48,511 nucleotides of DNA, from assembly GCA_944372095.1 (NCBI GenBank), contig CALVYG010000010.1, forward strand, positions 1 to 48,511. The letters run 5' to 3'. Shown piece by piece: positions 35,001-43,766 of this stretch. The notes below the pieces were generated by a model. The model was not told where the DNA came from. It saw only the letters and a program-made list of their open reading frames with translations, and made no database searches. Each line of letters starts with the position of its first letter. Within the stretch, counting starts at the first letter, position 1. Origin of the DNA: an uncultured Clostridia bacterium. GTDB taxonomy: Bacteria > Bacillota > Clostridia > Christensenellales > DTU072. The position numbers and the translations under genes are program-made.

Positions 35001-35264
35001 TCACACGGAATAAGAACGCATATACTCGGGAAAATAAGCGAAAACAGCGAAGAAATACCGCAGGAAATCAAGAGAGGGTTCCTCGCATACATCATAAATA
35101 CGAGCGACATAGGAAGCGAAAGCGCAACGGTACGCGACGGATACGAAATAAGACGGCTTGCGATAGAAAACAACGTAAATATATTTACGTCGCTCGATAC
35201 GGTATCGGCATTACTCGACGTTCTGGAAGAAACGACGATATGCATATCGACGATAGACGCATAG
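32088..35264 (+). CDS. carB: Carbamoyl-phosphate synthase large chain
   Basis: This 1058-residue enzyme makes carbamoyl phosphate from bicarbonate, ammonia and two ATP. It shows the duplicated ATP-grasp halves: the first begins [23 protein letters not shown], the second [22 protein letters not shown] near 548. An MGS-like allosteric domain sits at the C-terminus. AAAGGAG precedes the ATG. The small glutaminase chain, CarA, which normally precedes it, is not in this operon. In its place at 31965-32087 is a non-coding A-rich spacer that contains a lone GAGGTGA. CarA presumably lies elsewhere in the genome. Confidence 0.95.
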   Translation: [1058 protein letters not shown]

Positions 35265-35289
35265 AATTAAGTGAAACGCAGGAAACAAA

Positions 35290-36024
35290 ATGAAACAAAG
35301 TATTTTCAGTATAGAAAGCAACGAACAGATTGCAAAAAACGTATATCGTATGAAACTTAAAGGGGATACGGAAGAAATAAAGGTGCCCGGAAAGTTCATC
35401 GATATAAAAATAGAGGGATTCTTTTTAAGAAGACCCATATCGGTGTGCGATGCGGATAAGGATACGGTTACGATTATATACAAAGTCGTCGGGAAAGGAA
35501 CGGAAGCCTTGTCAAGAATGAAAGAAGGGAAACTGGACATACTGAGCGGACTCGGGAATGGATACGACTTAACGGTATCGGGAGCGAAGCCATTGCTTAT
35601 AGGCGGAGGAGCAGGCGTTCCGCCTTTGTATATGCTCGCCAGAAAACTTATCGGGCAAGGCAAGAAAGCAGAAGTAATCATCGGGTTCAACAAAAAAGAA
35701 GAAATATTCTACGAAAATGAGTTCAAAGCCCTCGGAGCGGAAGTGACGGTTACAACGGCAGACGGAAGTTACGGAAAAAAAGGGTACGTAACCGACGCAA
35801 TGCAGGGTAAGGAGTACAGTTATATCTATACGTGCGGACCTGAGCCGATGCTGAAAGCTGTATACAATGCGTCGAAAACAAGCGGTCAGTACAGTTTCGA
35901 AGAAAGAATGGGCTGCGGATTCGGGGCATGTATGGGGTGTTCGTGTAAAACGAAATACGGAAACAAAAGAATCTGCAAAGACGGTCCCGTACTGTTCAAG
36001 GAGGAAATAATATGGGAGAAATGA
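35290..36024 (+). CDS. pyrK: Dihydroorotate dehydrogenase electron-transfer subunit
   Basis: This 244-residue FAD and 2Fe-2S protein passes electrons from PyrD to NAD. It has a ferredoxin-reductase fold with FFLRRPISV (FAD), GGGAGVPPLYMLA near 105-117 and the TCGPEPML motif. The cluster cysteines fit Cys209, Cys214, Cys217 and Cys229 (CGFGACMGC, then ICKDGP). AGGAAA precedes the ATG. Its 3' end overlaps the pyrD start by 13 bases. Confidence 0.94.
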   Translation: MKQSIFSIESNEQIAKNVYRMKLKGDTEEIKVPGKFIDIKIEGFFLRRPISVCDADKDTVTIIYKVVGKGTEALSRMKEGKLDILSGLGNGYDLTVSGAKPLLIGGGAGVPPLYMLARKLIGQGKKAEVIIGFNKKEEIFYENEFKALGAEVTVTTADGSYGKKGYVTDAMQGKEYSYIYTCGPEPMLKAVYNASKTSGQYSFEERMGCGFGACMGCSCKTKYGNKRICKDGPVLFKEEIIWEK

Positions 36025-36923
36025 AAGTAAATCTATGCGGAATAACTCTCGACAATCCCGTAATTCCCGCCAGCGGAACGTTCGGATACGGATACGAATT
36101 TGCCGAACTGTACGATATAAACATACTCGGAACGTTTTCGTTCAAGGGAACGACGAAGGAAGGACGTTTCGGAAATCCCACGCCGAGAATAGCCGAATGT
36201 ACGGGAGGAATGATAAACGCGGTAGGGTTGCAGAATCCCGGAGTGGATAAAGTAATAGAAGAAGAACTGCCGAAACTGAAAAAATGTTTCAATAAAAAAG
36301 TAATGGCAAACGTAAGCGGATTTTCGGTAGAAGATTATGCATATACGTGTGAGAAATTGGATAAATGCGAACAAGTCGGGTGGCTGGAAGTAAACGTAAG
36401 CTGTCCGAACGTACACGGCGGAGGAATGAGTTTCGGAACGAGCGCCGAATCTGCGGCAAGAGTAACCGAAGAAGTGAAAAAAGTAACCCGAAAACCCGTA
36501 ATAGTAAAATTATCGCCGAACGTAACGGATATAGTCACGATAGCGAAGGCGTGCGAAGATGCCGGTGCGGACGGGATAAGCCTTATAAACACGCTTGTCG
36601 GAATGAGGATAGATATAAGGACGAGAAAAGCGGTAATAGCGAACAAAACTGGCGGATTTTCGGGACCTGCAATATTTCCAGTGGCGCTCGGAGCGGTATA
36701 CAGGGTATCAAAGAGCGTGAAAATTCCCGTGGTGGGGATGGGCGGAGTATCGAGCGCGGAAGACGTGATAGAAATGATGCTTGCGGGAGCGACGGCGGTG
36801 GAAGTCGGGACGGCAAACCTTATAAATCCGTATGCCTGCCGCGACATTATAAGAGATTTGCCTGTTGCGATGGATAAATACGGAATCGGAAGTCTTAAAG
36901 AAATAACGGGAGGAGCGGTATAA
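36012..36923 (+). CDS. pyrD: Dihydroorotate dehydrogenase, class 1B catalytic subunit
   Basis: This 303-residue FMN protein oxidises dihydroorotate to orotate. The class 1 catalytic cysteine is in [11 protein letters not shown]. Also present are PASGTFGYG at the N-terminus and the [27 protein letters not shown] phosphate-binding end. The start at 36012 is seven bases after AAGGAGG; an alternative ATG at 36021 is less well placed. Presence of PyrK just before it confirms the NAD-linked 1B type. The stop overlaps the pyrF start by one base. Confidence 0.95.
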   Translation: MGEMKVNLCGITLDNPVIPASGTFGYGYEFAELYDINILGTFSFKGTTKEGRFGNPTPRIAECTGGMINAVGLQNPGVDKVIEEELPKLKKCFNKKVMANVSGFSVEDYAYTCEKLDKCEQVGWLEVNVSCPNVHGGGMSFGTSAESAARVTEEVKKVTRKPVIVKLSPNVTDIVTIAKACEDAGADGISLINTLVGMRIDIRTRKAVIANKTGGFSGPAIFPVALGAVYRVSKSVKIPVVGMGGVSSAEDVIEMMLAGATAVEVGTANLINPYACRDIIRDLPVAMDKYGIGSLKEITGGAV

Positions 36924-37657
36924 TGGCGAAAGACGTAATAATTGCCTGTGATTTTGACAGTAAAGAAAAAGCGTTGGGATTTTTGGACAAGTTCAAGGGA
37001 ACGGAAAGAAAACCGTTCGTGAAAATAGGAATGGAATTGTATTATGCGGAAGGACCGGAAATAATAAGGGAAATAAAGAAAAGAGGGCATAAAATATTTC
37101 TTGATTTGAAACTGCACGATATACCGAATACGGTGAAGAAATCGATGGCGGTACTTTCGAGATTGGACGTGGATATGTGCAATCTTCACGCAGGCGGAAC
37201 GGTAAATATGATGAAAGCTGCGCTAGAAGGGTTGACAAGAGCCGACGGAACGCGCCCGTATCTTATAGCTGTGACAATGCTTACGTCGACGGACGAAGAA
37301 AGTATGAGAAAGGATTTATGGATAGAAAAACCGATTGACGAAACGGTAATGCATTATGCAAAAAACGCGCTTGAAGCAGGGCTTGACGGCGTCGTATGTT
37401 CGCCGCTTGAAGCGGGTAAAGTGCATAAAGCGTGCGGAGAAAATTTCCTTACGGTAACGCCGGGAGTAAGATTCGAGGACGGAGAAGCTGGAGACCAGAA
37501 ACGTATAACCACGCCGAAAAAAGCGAGAGAACTCGGCTCGGATTATATCGTAGTCGGACGACCGATAACCGCGGCGGAAAATCCGGTCGAGGCTTATAAA
37601 AAATGCGTAAGGGATTTTCTCGGAGAAGAATGCCGAGCGACGGAACGAGAGGAATAA
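36923..37657 (+). CDS. pyrF: Orotidine 5'-phosphate decarboxylase
   Basis: This 244-residue TIM-barrel enzyme decarboxylates OMP to UMP. The catalytic array Asp-Lys-x-x-Asp is in [13 protein letters not shown], and TPGVRF plus [10 protein letters not shown] form the phosphate-binding end. It overlaps the pyrD stop (TAATG). The following 123-bp spacer (37658-37780) is purine-rich and holds no gene I can support. Confidence 0.94.
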   Translation: MAKDVIIACDFDSKEKALGFLDKFKGTERKPFVKIGMELYYAEGPEIIREIKKRGHKIFLDLKLHDIPNTVKKSMAVLSRLDVDMCNLHAGGTVNMMKAALEGLTRADGTRPYLIAVTMLTSTDEESMRKDLWIEKPIDETVMHYAKNALEAGLDGVVCSPLEAGKVHKACGENFLTVTPGVRFEDGEAGDQKRITTPKKARELGSDYIVVGRPITAAENPVEAYKKCVRDFLGEECRATEREE

Positions 37658-37780
37658 ACAGCGGTGTCGGGAATAAGCAAAGACGCGGTATTCGTAATAA
37701 GCACAGATAGGGATAAACAAAAAGATAAATATAAGGAAAACGGATAAAAGAAAAAAGGAAGCAGAGAAAAGGAGAGCGGT

Positions 37781-38437
37781 ATGAGCGATAAAGGAATAAA
37801 AGAAAAGACGGAAGAACTTATAGCGAAAGATTTACTTAAAATAAAAGCGGTATTTTTCCGTCCCGAGGAGCCGTTTACGTGGGCGAGCGGAATAAAAAGT
37901 CCGGTGTATTGCGACAACAGACTGACGCTCACGAGTCCGGAAGTGAGAAACGACGTGGAAAACGCGCTGGCGGAAACGGTAAAAAGAGAATATCCCGATG
38001 CGGAAGTGTTAATGGGTACAAGCACGGCGGGAATAGCGCACGCGGCTATTTGCGGACACATAACGGGGTTGCCGATGGGATACGTAAGGTCGGGAGCAAA
38101 AGACCACGGAAGACAGAACAGAATAGAAGGGAAACTTGAAAAAGGACAGAAAACGGTTGTTATCGAAGACCTTATATCGACGGGCGGAAGCGTGATAGAA
38201 GTGGTGGAAGCGTTAAGAGAAGCGGGAGCGGAAGTTCTAGGGATAGCGAGTATATTCACTTACGGAATGAAAAAAGGATTGGACAGGCTTGCTGAGGCAG
38301 GAGTGAGAAACGTATCGCTTACAAATTTCGACGTGGTTGCGGAAACCGCCGCAAAAGAGGGATATATAAAACGGGAAGACGTTGAAAGGCTGATAAAGTT
38401 CAGAAACAATCCGTCAGACGAAAGCTGGATAAAATAA
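37781..38437 (+). CDS. pyrE: Orotate phosphoribosyltransferase
   Basis: This 218-residue type I phosphoribosyltransferase makes OMP from orotate and PRPP. The PRPP loop is [13 protein letters not shown], and the catalytic flexible loop carries [25 protein letters not shown] precedes the ATG. It differs from a generic PRTase by the [16 protein letters not shown] orotate-binding segment. It sits between pyrF and pyrB in the operon. Confidence 0.94.
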   Translation: MSDKGIKEKTEELIAKDLLKIKAVFFRPEEPFTWASGIKSPVYCDNRLTLTSPEVRNDVENALAETVKREYPDAEVLMGTSTAGIAHAAICGHITGLPMGYVRSGAKDHGRQNRIEGKLEKGQKTVVIEDLISTGGSVIEVVEALREAGAEVLGIASIFTYGMKKGLDRLAEAGVRNVSLTNFDVVAETAAKEGYIKREDVERLIKFRNNPSDESWIK

Positions 38438-38478
38438 AAATAAAGAAAAGAAAGCGGAGTAAAACGACAGGAGATTTA

Positions 38479-39567
38479 ATGAGAAGTTTAATCGACGTGG
38501 TTGATTTAAGCGTAAAAGAGCTTGACGAGCTTATGGGTGTCGCAAACGACATAATAAGGAACCCCGATAAATACAAAGAGGCATGTAAAGGGAAAAAGAT
38601 AGCCACACTTTTTTTTGAGCCGAGTACGAGGACGCGTCTGAGTTTCGAAGCGGCAATGCTCGAACTCGGCGGGAGCGTTATAGGGTTTTCGAGCGCGGAC
38701 AGTTCGTCGGCGGCGAAGGGCGAAAGTATGGCGGATACCGCAAGAGTGATAAGCTGCTATGCCGACATAATAGCGATGAGAACGCCGCAGGAAGGCGCGG
38801 CGCTTGTGGCGGCGCTGAACGCGCGTGTTCCGATAATCAACGCGGGCGACGGAGGTCATAAACATCCTACTCAGACGCTTGCCGATTTACTTACGATAAA
38901 AAGAGAAAAAGGCAGACTTGACAATCTTACGGTAGGGTATTGCGGAGACCTTAAATACGGCAGAACGGTTCATTCGCTTATAGGGGCGTTGTCAAGGTAT
39001 AAAGGAATAAAAACGGTATTGATTTCGCCGGAGGAACTTAAAGTGCCCAGCTATGTCAGGCACGACATATTGGAAAAGAACGGGATGGAATACGAAGAAG
39101 TAAGCGATTTGGAACAAGCGCTGCCGAAACTCGACGTTCTGTATATGACAAGAATACAGAGAGAGAGATTTCTCGACCCGAGAGAATACGAAAGACTGAA
39201 AGACAGTTACGTCCTCACGGCGGAAAAAATGGAAAAAGCGAAAAAAGACGGAATAGTGCTGCACCCGCTGCCGAGGGTGAACGAAATATCGACGGACGTG
39301 GACGCTGACCCGAGAGCCTGCTATTTCAAACAGGTCGAATGCGGAAAATATATGCGTATGGCGCTTATAATGAAATTGCTCGAAGAAGCGGAAAAAGACA
39401 AATCTGCGGTTACGATAAAGGGAGAAAATTTAGTTTACGACAAATATAAATGCCATAATCCGAAATGCATTTCGAGAACGGAACAGGAACTGAGGAATAT
39501 AGCGACGAGTTCTCCCTCTTCGCCCGATATACTGAGATGTATATATTGCGAAAAGAAAGTAAACTGA
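38479..39567 (+). CDS. pyrB: Aspartate carbamoyltransferase fused to a PyrI-type zinc domain
   Basis: This 362-residue protein has a normal catalytic chain (1 to about 308) joined to a short zinc module. [13 protein letters not shown] (45-57), the HPTQTLADL substrate loop and [10 protein letters not shown] make it an active ATCase that forms carbamoyl aspartate. Residues about 310-362 match only the C-terminal zinc domain of PyrI, with Cys325, Cys330 (KCHNPKC), Cys354 and Cys357 (RCIYC). The nucleotide-binding allosteric domain of PyrI is missing. In E. coli the zinc domain docks regulatory to catalytic chains, so here it may hold catalytic trimers together without CTP control. AGGAG precedes the ATG. 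It is the last pyr gene. Confidence 0.92.
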   Translation: MRSLIDVVDLSVKELDELMGVANDIIRNPDKYKEACKGKKIATLFFEPSTRTRLSFEAAMLELGGSVIGFSSADSSSAAKGESMADTARVISCYADIIAMRTPQEGAALVAALNARVPIINAGDGGHKHPTQTLADLLTIKREKGRLDNLTVGYCGDLKYGRTVHSLIGALSRYKGIKTVLISPEELKVPSYVRHDILEKNGMEYEEVSDLEQALPKLDVLYMTRIQRERFLDPREYERLKDSYVLTAEKMEKAKKDGIVLHPLPRVNEISTDVDADPRACYFKQVECGKYMRMALIMKLLEEAEKDKSAVTIKGENLVYDKYKCHNPKCISRTEQELRNIATSSPSSPDILRCIYCEKKVN

Positions 39568-39589
39568 AACGCCGTAAGGCGTTTTTTTG
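39567..39589 (+). terminator. Terminator of the pyrimidine operon
   Basis: The stem AAACGCC (39567-39573) with GGCGTTT (39578-39584) has a GTAA loop and ends in a T run. Confidence 0.85.
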
Positions 39590-39739
39590 TTTATATGAAA
39601 TTATTGAGAAACGAAACGGAAAAGCGGAAACAAGGAATAAGTCATAATAATTAAACAAACAGGGAATAAATACAAGATAAAAGGGTTCGGAAAGCGAAGG
39701 GAATCGGGAAAAAACGACCGCGACGGCGAATAAATAAGT

Positions 39740-39770
39740 GTAAGAGTAAAAAATAAGGTAAGAGTAAAAA
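39740..39770 (+). repeat. Short direct repeat in purine-rich spacer
   Basis: GTAAGAGTAAAAA occurs at 39740-39752 and 39758-39770, an 18-bp period. The enclosing spacer 39590-39852 is almost pure A/G, with no gene or promoter I can support. Confidence 0.5.
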
Positions 39771-39852
39771 CTAACGGTAAAAGCAAAGTATCAGGAAAGA
39801 ATACGAAAAGAAAGGGTAAAAACAGATAAAAAGAAAAACGGGAGGCGTAAAA

Positions 39853-40341
39853 ATGGGAAAAACACTTGTGGCATATTTTTCAGCGGAAGGAACAACCGCG
39901 AAAGTGGCAAAAAAACTTGCGGAAGCGGCGAAAGCGGACATATTCGAGATAGAGCCGGAAAAGGCATACGGAGCAAAGGATTTGGACTGGACGGACCCGA
40001 ACAGCCGTTCGAGCAGAGAAATGCGCGATAAGGAATACCGCCCGCCGATTAAAAACAGAGTGGATAATATGGCAGAGTACGGAGTAATATACGTAGGATT
40101 TCCTATATGGTGGTATGTAGCGCCCACGATAATAAATACGTTTCTCGAAAGTTACGATTTGAGCGGGAAAACGGTAATTCCTTTTGCGACGTCAGGCGGA
40201 AGCGGAATGGGGAATACGAACAGCGAGCTTGAAAAGTCATGCAAGGGAGCAACGCTGAAAGAGGGAAAGAGGTTCAAATCAGACGTAACGGAAGAAGAGT
40301 TAAAGAAATGGGTTGAAGGCGTTCAGGTTTTCGCTTTCTGA
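39853..40341 (+). CDS. Flavodoxin-like protein
   Basis: This 162-residue protein has a flavodoxin fold. The FMN phosphate loop is FSAEGTTAKVA (residues 9-19), and the second FMN loop is VGFPIWWYVAPTIINTF. SGGSGMGN follows in the third position. This is the flavodoxin_4 branch, often annotated flavodoxin or NAD(P)H-quinone reductase-like. It may be an electron carrier or a small reductase, and its partner is unknown. GGGAGG precedes the ATG. Its 3' end overlaps the 3' end of the oppositely oriented transporter gene by 19 bases. Confidence 0.85.
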   Translation: MGKTLVAYFSAEGTTAKVAKKLAEAAKADIFEIEPEKAYGAKDLDWTDPNSRSSREMRDKEYRPPIKNRVDNMAEYGVIYVGFPIWWYVAPTIINTFLESYDLSGKTVIPFATSGGSGMGNTNSELEKSCKGATLKEGKRFKSDVTEEELKKWVEGVQVFAF

Positions 40342-41963
40342 GGAGAAAGAGCCTGAGCGATATTGAGGATATGGTCGCCGATTCTTTCGAAATCGGTGAG
40401 AAGCTCGGAATAGAGTATACAGGCTTCGCCCGAACAAACGCCCGATTGCAGACGTTCAAGTTGGTTTTTGCGGTATTCTTCCGTAATTTCGTCAAAATGC
40501 TGTTCAACGTCTTCTGCCGATTTCATAGCGTCGGCATCGAACGGGTGAAGGTTGAGGATTGAATCGAAGAAAGACAGAGAAATTTCTTTCATATAAAGAA
40601 TTTCGTTCACGGCGTATTGAGACGCCGTGAGTTTATTTTTTCTGAAAAGTCCGCCGTACTGACAGATATTGAGAGCGTGGTCGCCGATACGTTCGAGGTT
40701 GCCCGAAATACGGAAGAAAGCCGCAGACTCGCCGCTCGCGCCGCCGTAAGACCCGTTGGCGATACGTTTTGATACGTATTTTGAGATTTCTTTATTGAGA
40801 TAATCGATATATTCTTCGGTTTTTTCCGCATTGGATTCGATATCGTCGTCGGGAGAAAGAAAAGAATCGAAAGCTGCGGAGAGATTGACTTTAACCATCT
40901 GAGCCATTCTTTCGAGTTCGAGCCTGACCGAATTTTCCGCAATAGCGAGACTTCCGACGGCGTGTTCTTTGACGGCAGAGTGAGAGTTAAGGTACATAAG
41001 ACGTTTTTCGCCGTTTTGTTCGGACGGACGCTCTTTGAGAATCAGTGTGGCGAATTTAGCGAGGAGCGACCCGAACGGGAGTAAAAGAAGAGTAGTGGCG
41101 ACGTTAAAAATAGTGTGCATATTTGCAATCTGCATAGCCGGATTGTCGGGAGTAAGAGAAGCTACCCATTCCGCGAAAGGAGAGAAAAGACAGATAAGCG
41201 TAAAAATGAACGTTCCGATAATATTGAAAGAGAGGTGTATAATCGTGGTTCTTTTTGCGGCGCGCGAAGTGCCTACGGAAGCAATGACGGCCGTTATGCA
41301 GGTACCGATATTCTGACCGAACAGAACATAGACGGCATTGGGAAGAGTGATTAAGGAAGCTGAGGCAAGAGCTTGAAGAATACCTACGGAAGCGGAAGAA
41401 GACTGAATCACTGCGGTAAAAGCCGCTCCGGCAAGGATACCGAGTAAAGGATTATCGAATTTTGTAAGAATATCGACGAATTGGGGCATAGAACTTAAAG
41501 GTTCCATAGACGAGCTCATAAGGTTCATACCGATGAAGAGAATCCCCAGACCCGCGATAATACTGCCGTAATGGTTAATGACGGGTTTTTTGATAAAAAC
41601 GCACATAATAACGCCGATAATGGCAAAAATCGGAGCGATAAGACCTACGTCGAGAGCGATAAGCTGACCGGTAATCGTAGTTCCGATATTAGCGCCCATA
41701 ATGACCCATACGGCCTGTTTAAGAGTCATCAGTCTCGAATTAACGAAGCCGACGACCATAACCGTAGTTGCGGAAGAAGATTGAATAACCGCCGTTATCC
41801 CCACCCCGACGAGAACGCCCAGAAAGCGGTTGGACGTAAGTTTTTCGAGAATTTTTTTCATACTTGCGCCGGCAGCGGCTTCCAATCCGTTGTTCATAGT
41901 GTACATTCCGTAAAGGAACAGAGCCAGTCCGCCTATCAAACCCAGATAATCCGTAAGTTGCAT
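40323..41963 (-). CDS. Na/phosphate symporter with PhoU-like C-terminus
   Basis: This 546-residue membrane protein belongs to the Na/Pi cotransporter (NptA/YjbB) family. The two inverted halves each carry the hallmark QSSSA motif (GITAVIQSSSATTVMVVGF near 53-72 and AAFTAVIQSSSASVGILQ). About eight to nine hydrophobic segments fill 1-320. Residues about 340-545 are helical and PhoU-like, with repeated IGDHALNI/IGDHILNIAQ segments. It probably moves phosphate with sodium, and the PhoU part may regulate it. The Shine-Dalgarno site is AAGGAAA. The upstream region carries a candidate RNA with its own terminator, so the symporter may depend on read-through or on a weak promoter nearer its start. 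Confidence 0.87.
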   Translation of the reverse strand: MQLTDYLGLIGGLALFLYGMYTMNNGLEAAAGASMKKILEKLTSNRFLGVLVGVGITAVIQSSSATTVMVVGFVNSRLMTLKQAVWVIMGANIGTTITGQLIALDVGLIAPIFAIIGVIMCVFIKKPVINHYGSIIAGLGILFIGMNLMSSSMEPLSSMPQFVDILTKFDNPLLGILAGAAFTAVIQSSSASVGILQALASASLITLPNAVYVLFGQNIGTCITAVIASVGTSRAAKRTTIIHLSFNIIGTFIFTLICLFSPFAEWVASLTPDNPAMQIANMHTIFNVATTLLLLPFGSLLAKFATLILKERPSEQNGEKRLMYLNSHSAVKEHAVGSLAIAENSVRLELERMAQMVKVNLSAAFDSFLSPDDDIESNAEKTEEYIDYLNKEISKYVSKRIANGSYGGASGESAAFFRISGNLERIGDHALNICQYGGLFRKNKLTASQYAVNEILYMKEISLSFFDSILNLHPFDADAMKSAEDVEQHFDEITEEYRKNQLERLQSGVCSGEACILYSELLTDFERIGDHILNIAQALSPQKAKT

Positions 41964-42011
41964 AGAATAAATTTCCTTATAATAAAATATTTTCGCCTAT
42001 TTTCGTAAAAA

Positions 42012-42189
42012 TATAAAAAAACCGCAACAGTGGGTTGCAGTTCGGGCAAAAAACAAAGAACGGAAAAAACAAAAAGTTTTCCGACGCGCCGTAAAAGGGA
42101 AGCGTCGAAAGAAGCGCGAGTACCGATAAATGACAGCTTTTCCCGTCCGCGCAAAACGTGAAAAGCGGTTTTTTCCGTTCGTAGCATCT
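42012..42189 (-). ncRNA. Candidate structured small RNA, possibly 6S RNA
   Basis: A minus-strand promoter (42196-42224) would start a transcript near 42189. It ends about 178 nt later at a short GCAAC/GTTGC hairpin (42024-42038) followed by T7. The ends pair as a perfect 13-bp closing stem (42168-42180 with 42058-42070). Inner helices form from 42148-42152 with 42114-42118 and from 42102-42107 with 42082-42087. The length, the long closing helix and the position beside rarA (Bacillus 6S RNA bsrA lies beside yrvN/rarA) suggest 6S RNA. It could instead be the attenuated leader of the Na/Pi symporter gene. I cannot confirm a conserved core by eye. Confidence 0.42.
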
Positions 42190-42195
42190 GAAATA

Positions 42196-42224
42196 ATTAT
42201 ACCGCAACGGAAAAAGCGTGTCAA
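42196..42224 (-). promoter_or_regulatory. Strong minus-strand promoter
   Basis: On the minus strand TTGACA (42219-42224) is followed after 17 bp by TATAAT (42196-42201), a consensus sigma-A promoter. It drives the candidate RNA toward the symporter gene. Confidence 0.85.
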
Positions 42225-42296
42225 AGGAAGAGCGCGGTAAAAAGAAAAAGAGCGAAAAAGAAAAGCCGAATAAAGATAAAATCAAGCATAACGGCG

Positions 42297-42325
42297 TTGC
42301 CGAAGGAAAGTAAATGTGGTAAAAT
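42297..42325 (+). promoter_or_regulatory. Sigma-A promoter of rarA
   Basis: TTGCCG (42297-42302), 17 bp, TAAAAT (42320-42325) with an upstream TGTGG. It is divergent from the consensus promoter at 42196-42224. Confidence 0.65.
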
Positions 42326-42345
42326 AAAAAACGGAGGAAAAACGA

Positions 42346-43674
42346 ATGACGTACGAACAGACGGGAATATTCGACAGAGAACTCGTGCAACCGCTTGCGG
42401 CGCGGCTCAGACCGAGGAATTTAAGCGAAGTATGCGGGCAGAAACACCTTATAGGAGAAGGGAAAGTACTGAGAAGGCTGATAGAAAACGACAGCGTGAG
42501 TTCGATGATATTCTGGGGTCCTCCCGGAGTGGGGAAAACGACTCTCGCAAGGGTAATAGCGTCGAGTACGAAAGCGACCTTTATCGATTTTTCAGCGGTA
42601 ACGAGCGGAATAAAAGAGATAAAACAGGTGATGCAGAGAGCGGAAGAAAACCGTCGGGCAGGAGAGAGGACAATCGTATTCGTGGACGAAATACACAGGT
42701 TCAATAAGGCGCAGCAGGACGCGTTTTTGCCGTTCGTGGAAAGGGGAAGCATAGTCTTAATAGGGGCGACGACGGAAAATCCGTCGTTTGAAATAAACAA
42801 CGCTTTGCTGTCAAGGTGTAAGGTGTTCGTGCTTAAAGGACTGGAAGAAAAAGATTTGACCGAACTTCTTCAGCGCGCGTTGAAAGACGAAAGGGGATTC
42901 GGTACACAAAAAATAAAAATAGAAGACGAACAGTTGAAAAAGATAGCGATATTTGCAGACGGAGACGCGAGGAAAGCGCTGTCAATGCTGGAAATGGTGG
43001 TGCTGAACGGGGAGAGCGACGGAGACGTCATAACCGTGAGCGAAGAAACGCTGTTGCAGTGTACGGGCGGAAAAGCGCTGATGTATGACCGCGACGGCGA
43101 AGAACATTACAATATAATATCTGCATTGCACAAATCGATGAGAAATTCCGACCCCGACGCGGCGGTATATTGGCTTGCGAGAATGCTGGAAGGGGGAGAA
43201 GACCCGTTATACGTTGCAAGAAGACTGGTGCGGTTTGCAAGCGAAGATGTCGGACTGGCGGACCCGAGGGCGCTGGAACTTGCCGTGGCGGCATATCAGG
43301 CGTGTCATTTTATCGGAATGCCCGAATGCAGCGTACACCTTACCGAGGCAGTGGTTTATCTTTCGCTTGCTTCAAAATCGAACGCGCTGTATGTTGCGTA
43401 CGAAAAAGCGAAAAAAGACGCGCTGGAAACGGTTGCGGAACCCGTGCCGCTCGTGATAAGGAACGCGCCAACAAAACTTATGAAAGAGCTTGATTACGGA
43501 AAAGGGTATCAATATGCGCATAATCTGGAATCCAAAATGGCGAATATGGAATGTCTGCCCGATAATCTTGCAGGCAGGGAGTATTATTTTCCTACGGAAG
43601 AAGGAATGGAATCGAGATATGCCGAAAGACTTAAAAACATAAAGGAAATCAAAAAATCTCTTCCCAAAAAGTGA
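42346..43674 (+). CDS. rarA: Replication-associated recombination protein A (AAA ATPase)
   Basis: This 442-residue RarA/MgsA AAA+ ATPase acts at stalled replication forks. PLAARLRPRNLSEVCGQKHL opens the ATPase domain. Walker A is GPPGVGKTT (58-66), Walker B is VFVDEIHRFN (111-120) and sensor 1 lies in GATTENPSFEIN. The C-terminal half carries the tetramerisation domain with WLARMLEGGEDP and RLVRFASEDVGLADP. AACGGAGG precedes the ATG. Its length and motifs are those of the family. It is transcribed away from the candidate small RNA. Confidence 0.95.
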   Translation: MTYEQTGIFDRELVQPLAARLRPRNLSEVCGQKHLIGEGKVLRRLIENDSVSSMIFWGPPGVGKTTLARVIASSTKATFIDFSAVTSGIKEIKQVMQRAEENRRAGERTIVFVDEIHRFNKAQQDAFLPFVERGSIVLIGATTENPSFEINNALLSRCKVFVLKGLEEKDLTELLQRALKDERGFGTQKIKIEDEQLKKIAIFADGDARKALSMLEMVVLNGESDGDVITVSEETLLQCTGGKALMYDRDGEEHYNIISALHKSMRNSDPDAAVYWLARMLEGGEDPLYVARRLVRFASEDVGLADPRALELAVAAYQACHFIGMPECSVHLTEAVVYLSLASKSNALYVAYEKAKKDALETVAEPVPLVIRNAPTKLMKELDYGKGYQYAHNLESKMANMECLPDNLAGREYYFPTEEGMESRYAERLKNIKEIKKSLPKK

Positions 43675-43766
43675 AAGCGACGGATAGTGAAAAACACGAA
43701 TAATAAGAATATAATTTGATAAAAGTAATTTCAAATCTATAATATATAAAAGGAAGAAAGCGATAT

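Noticed and set aside
37658..37780. Small gene between pyrF and pyrE
   Set aside because: Frames are short and lack Shine-Dalgarno sites; the stretch is purine-rich spacer like others in the operon.
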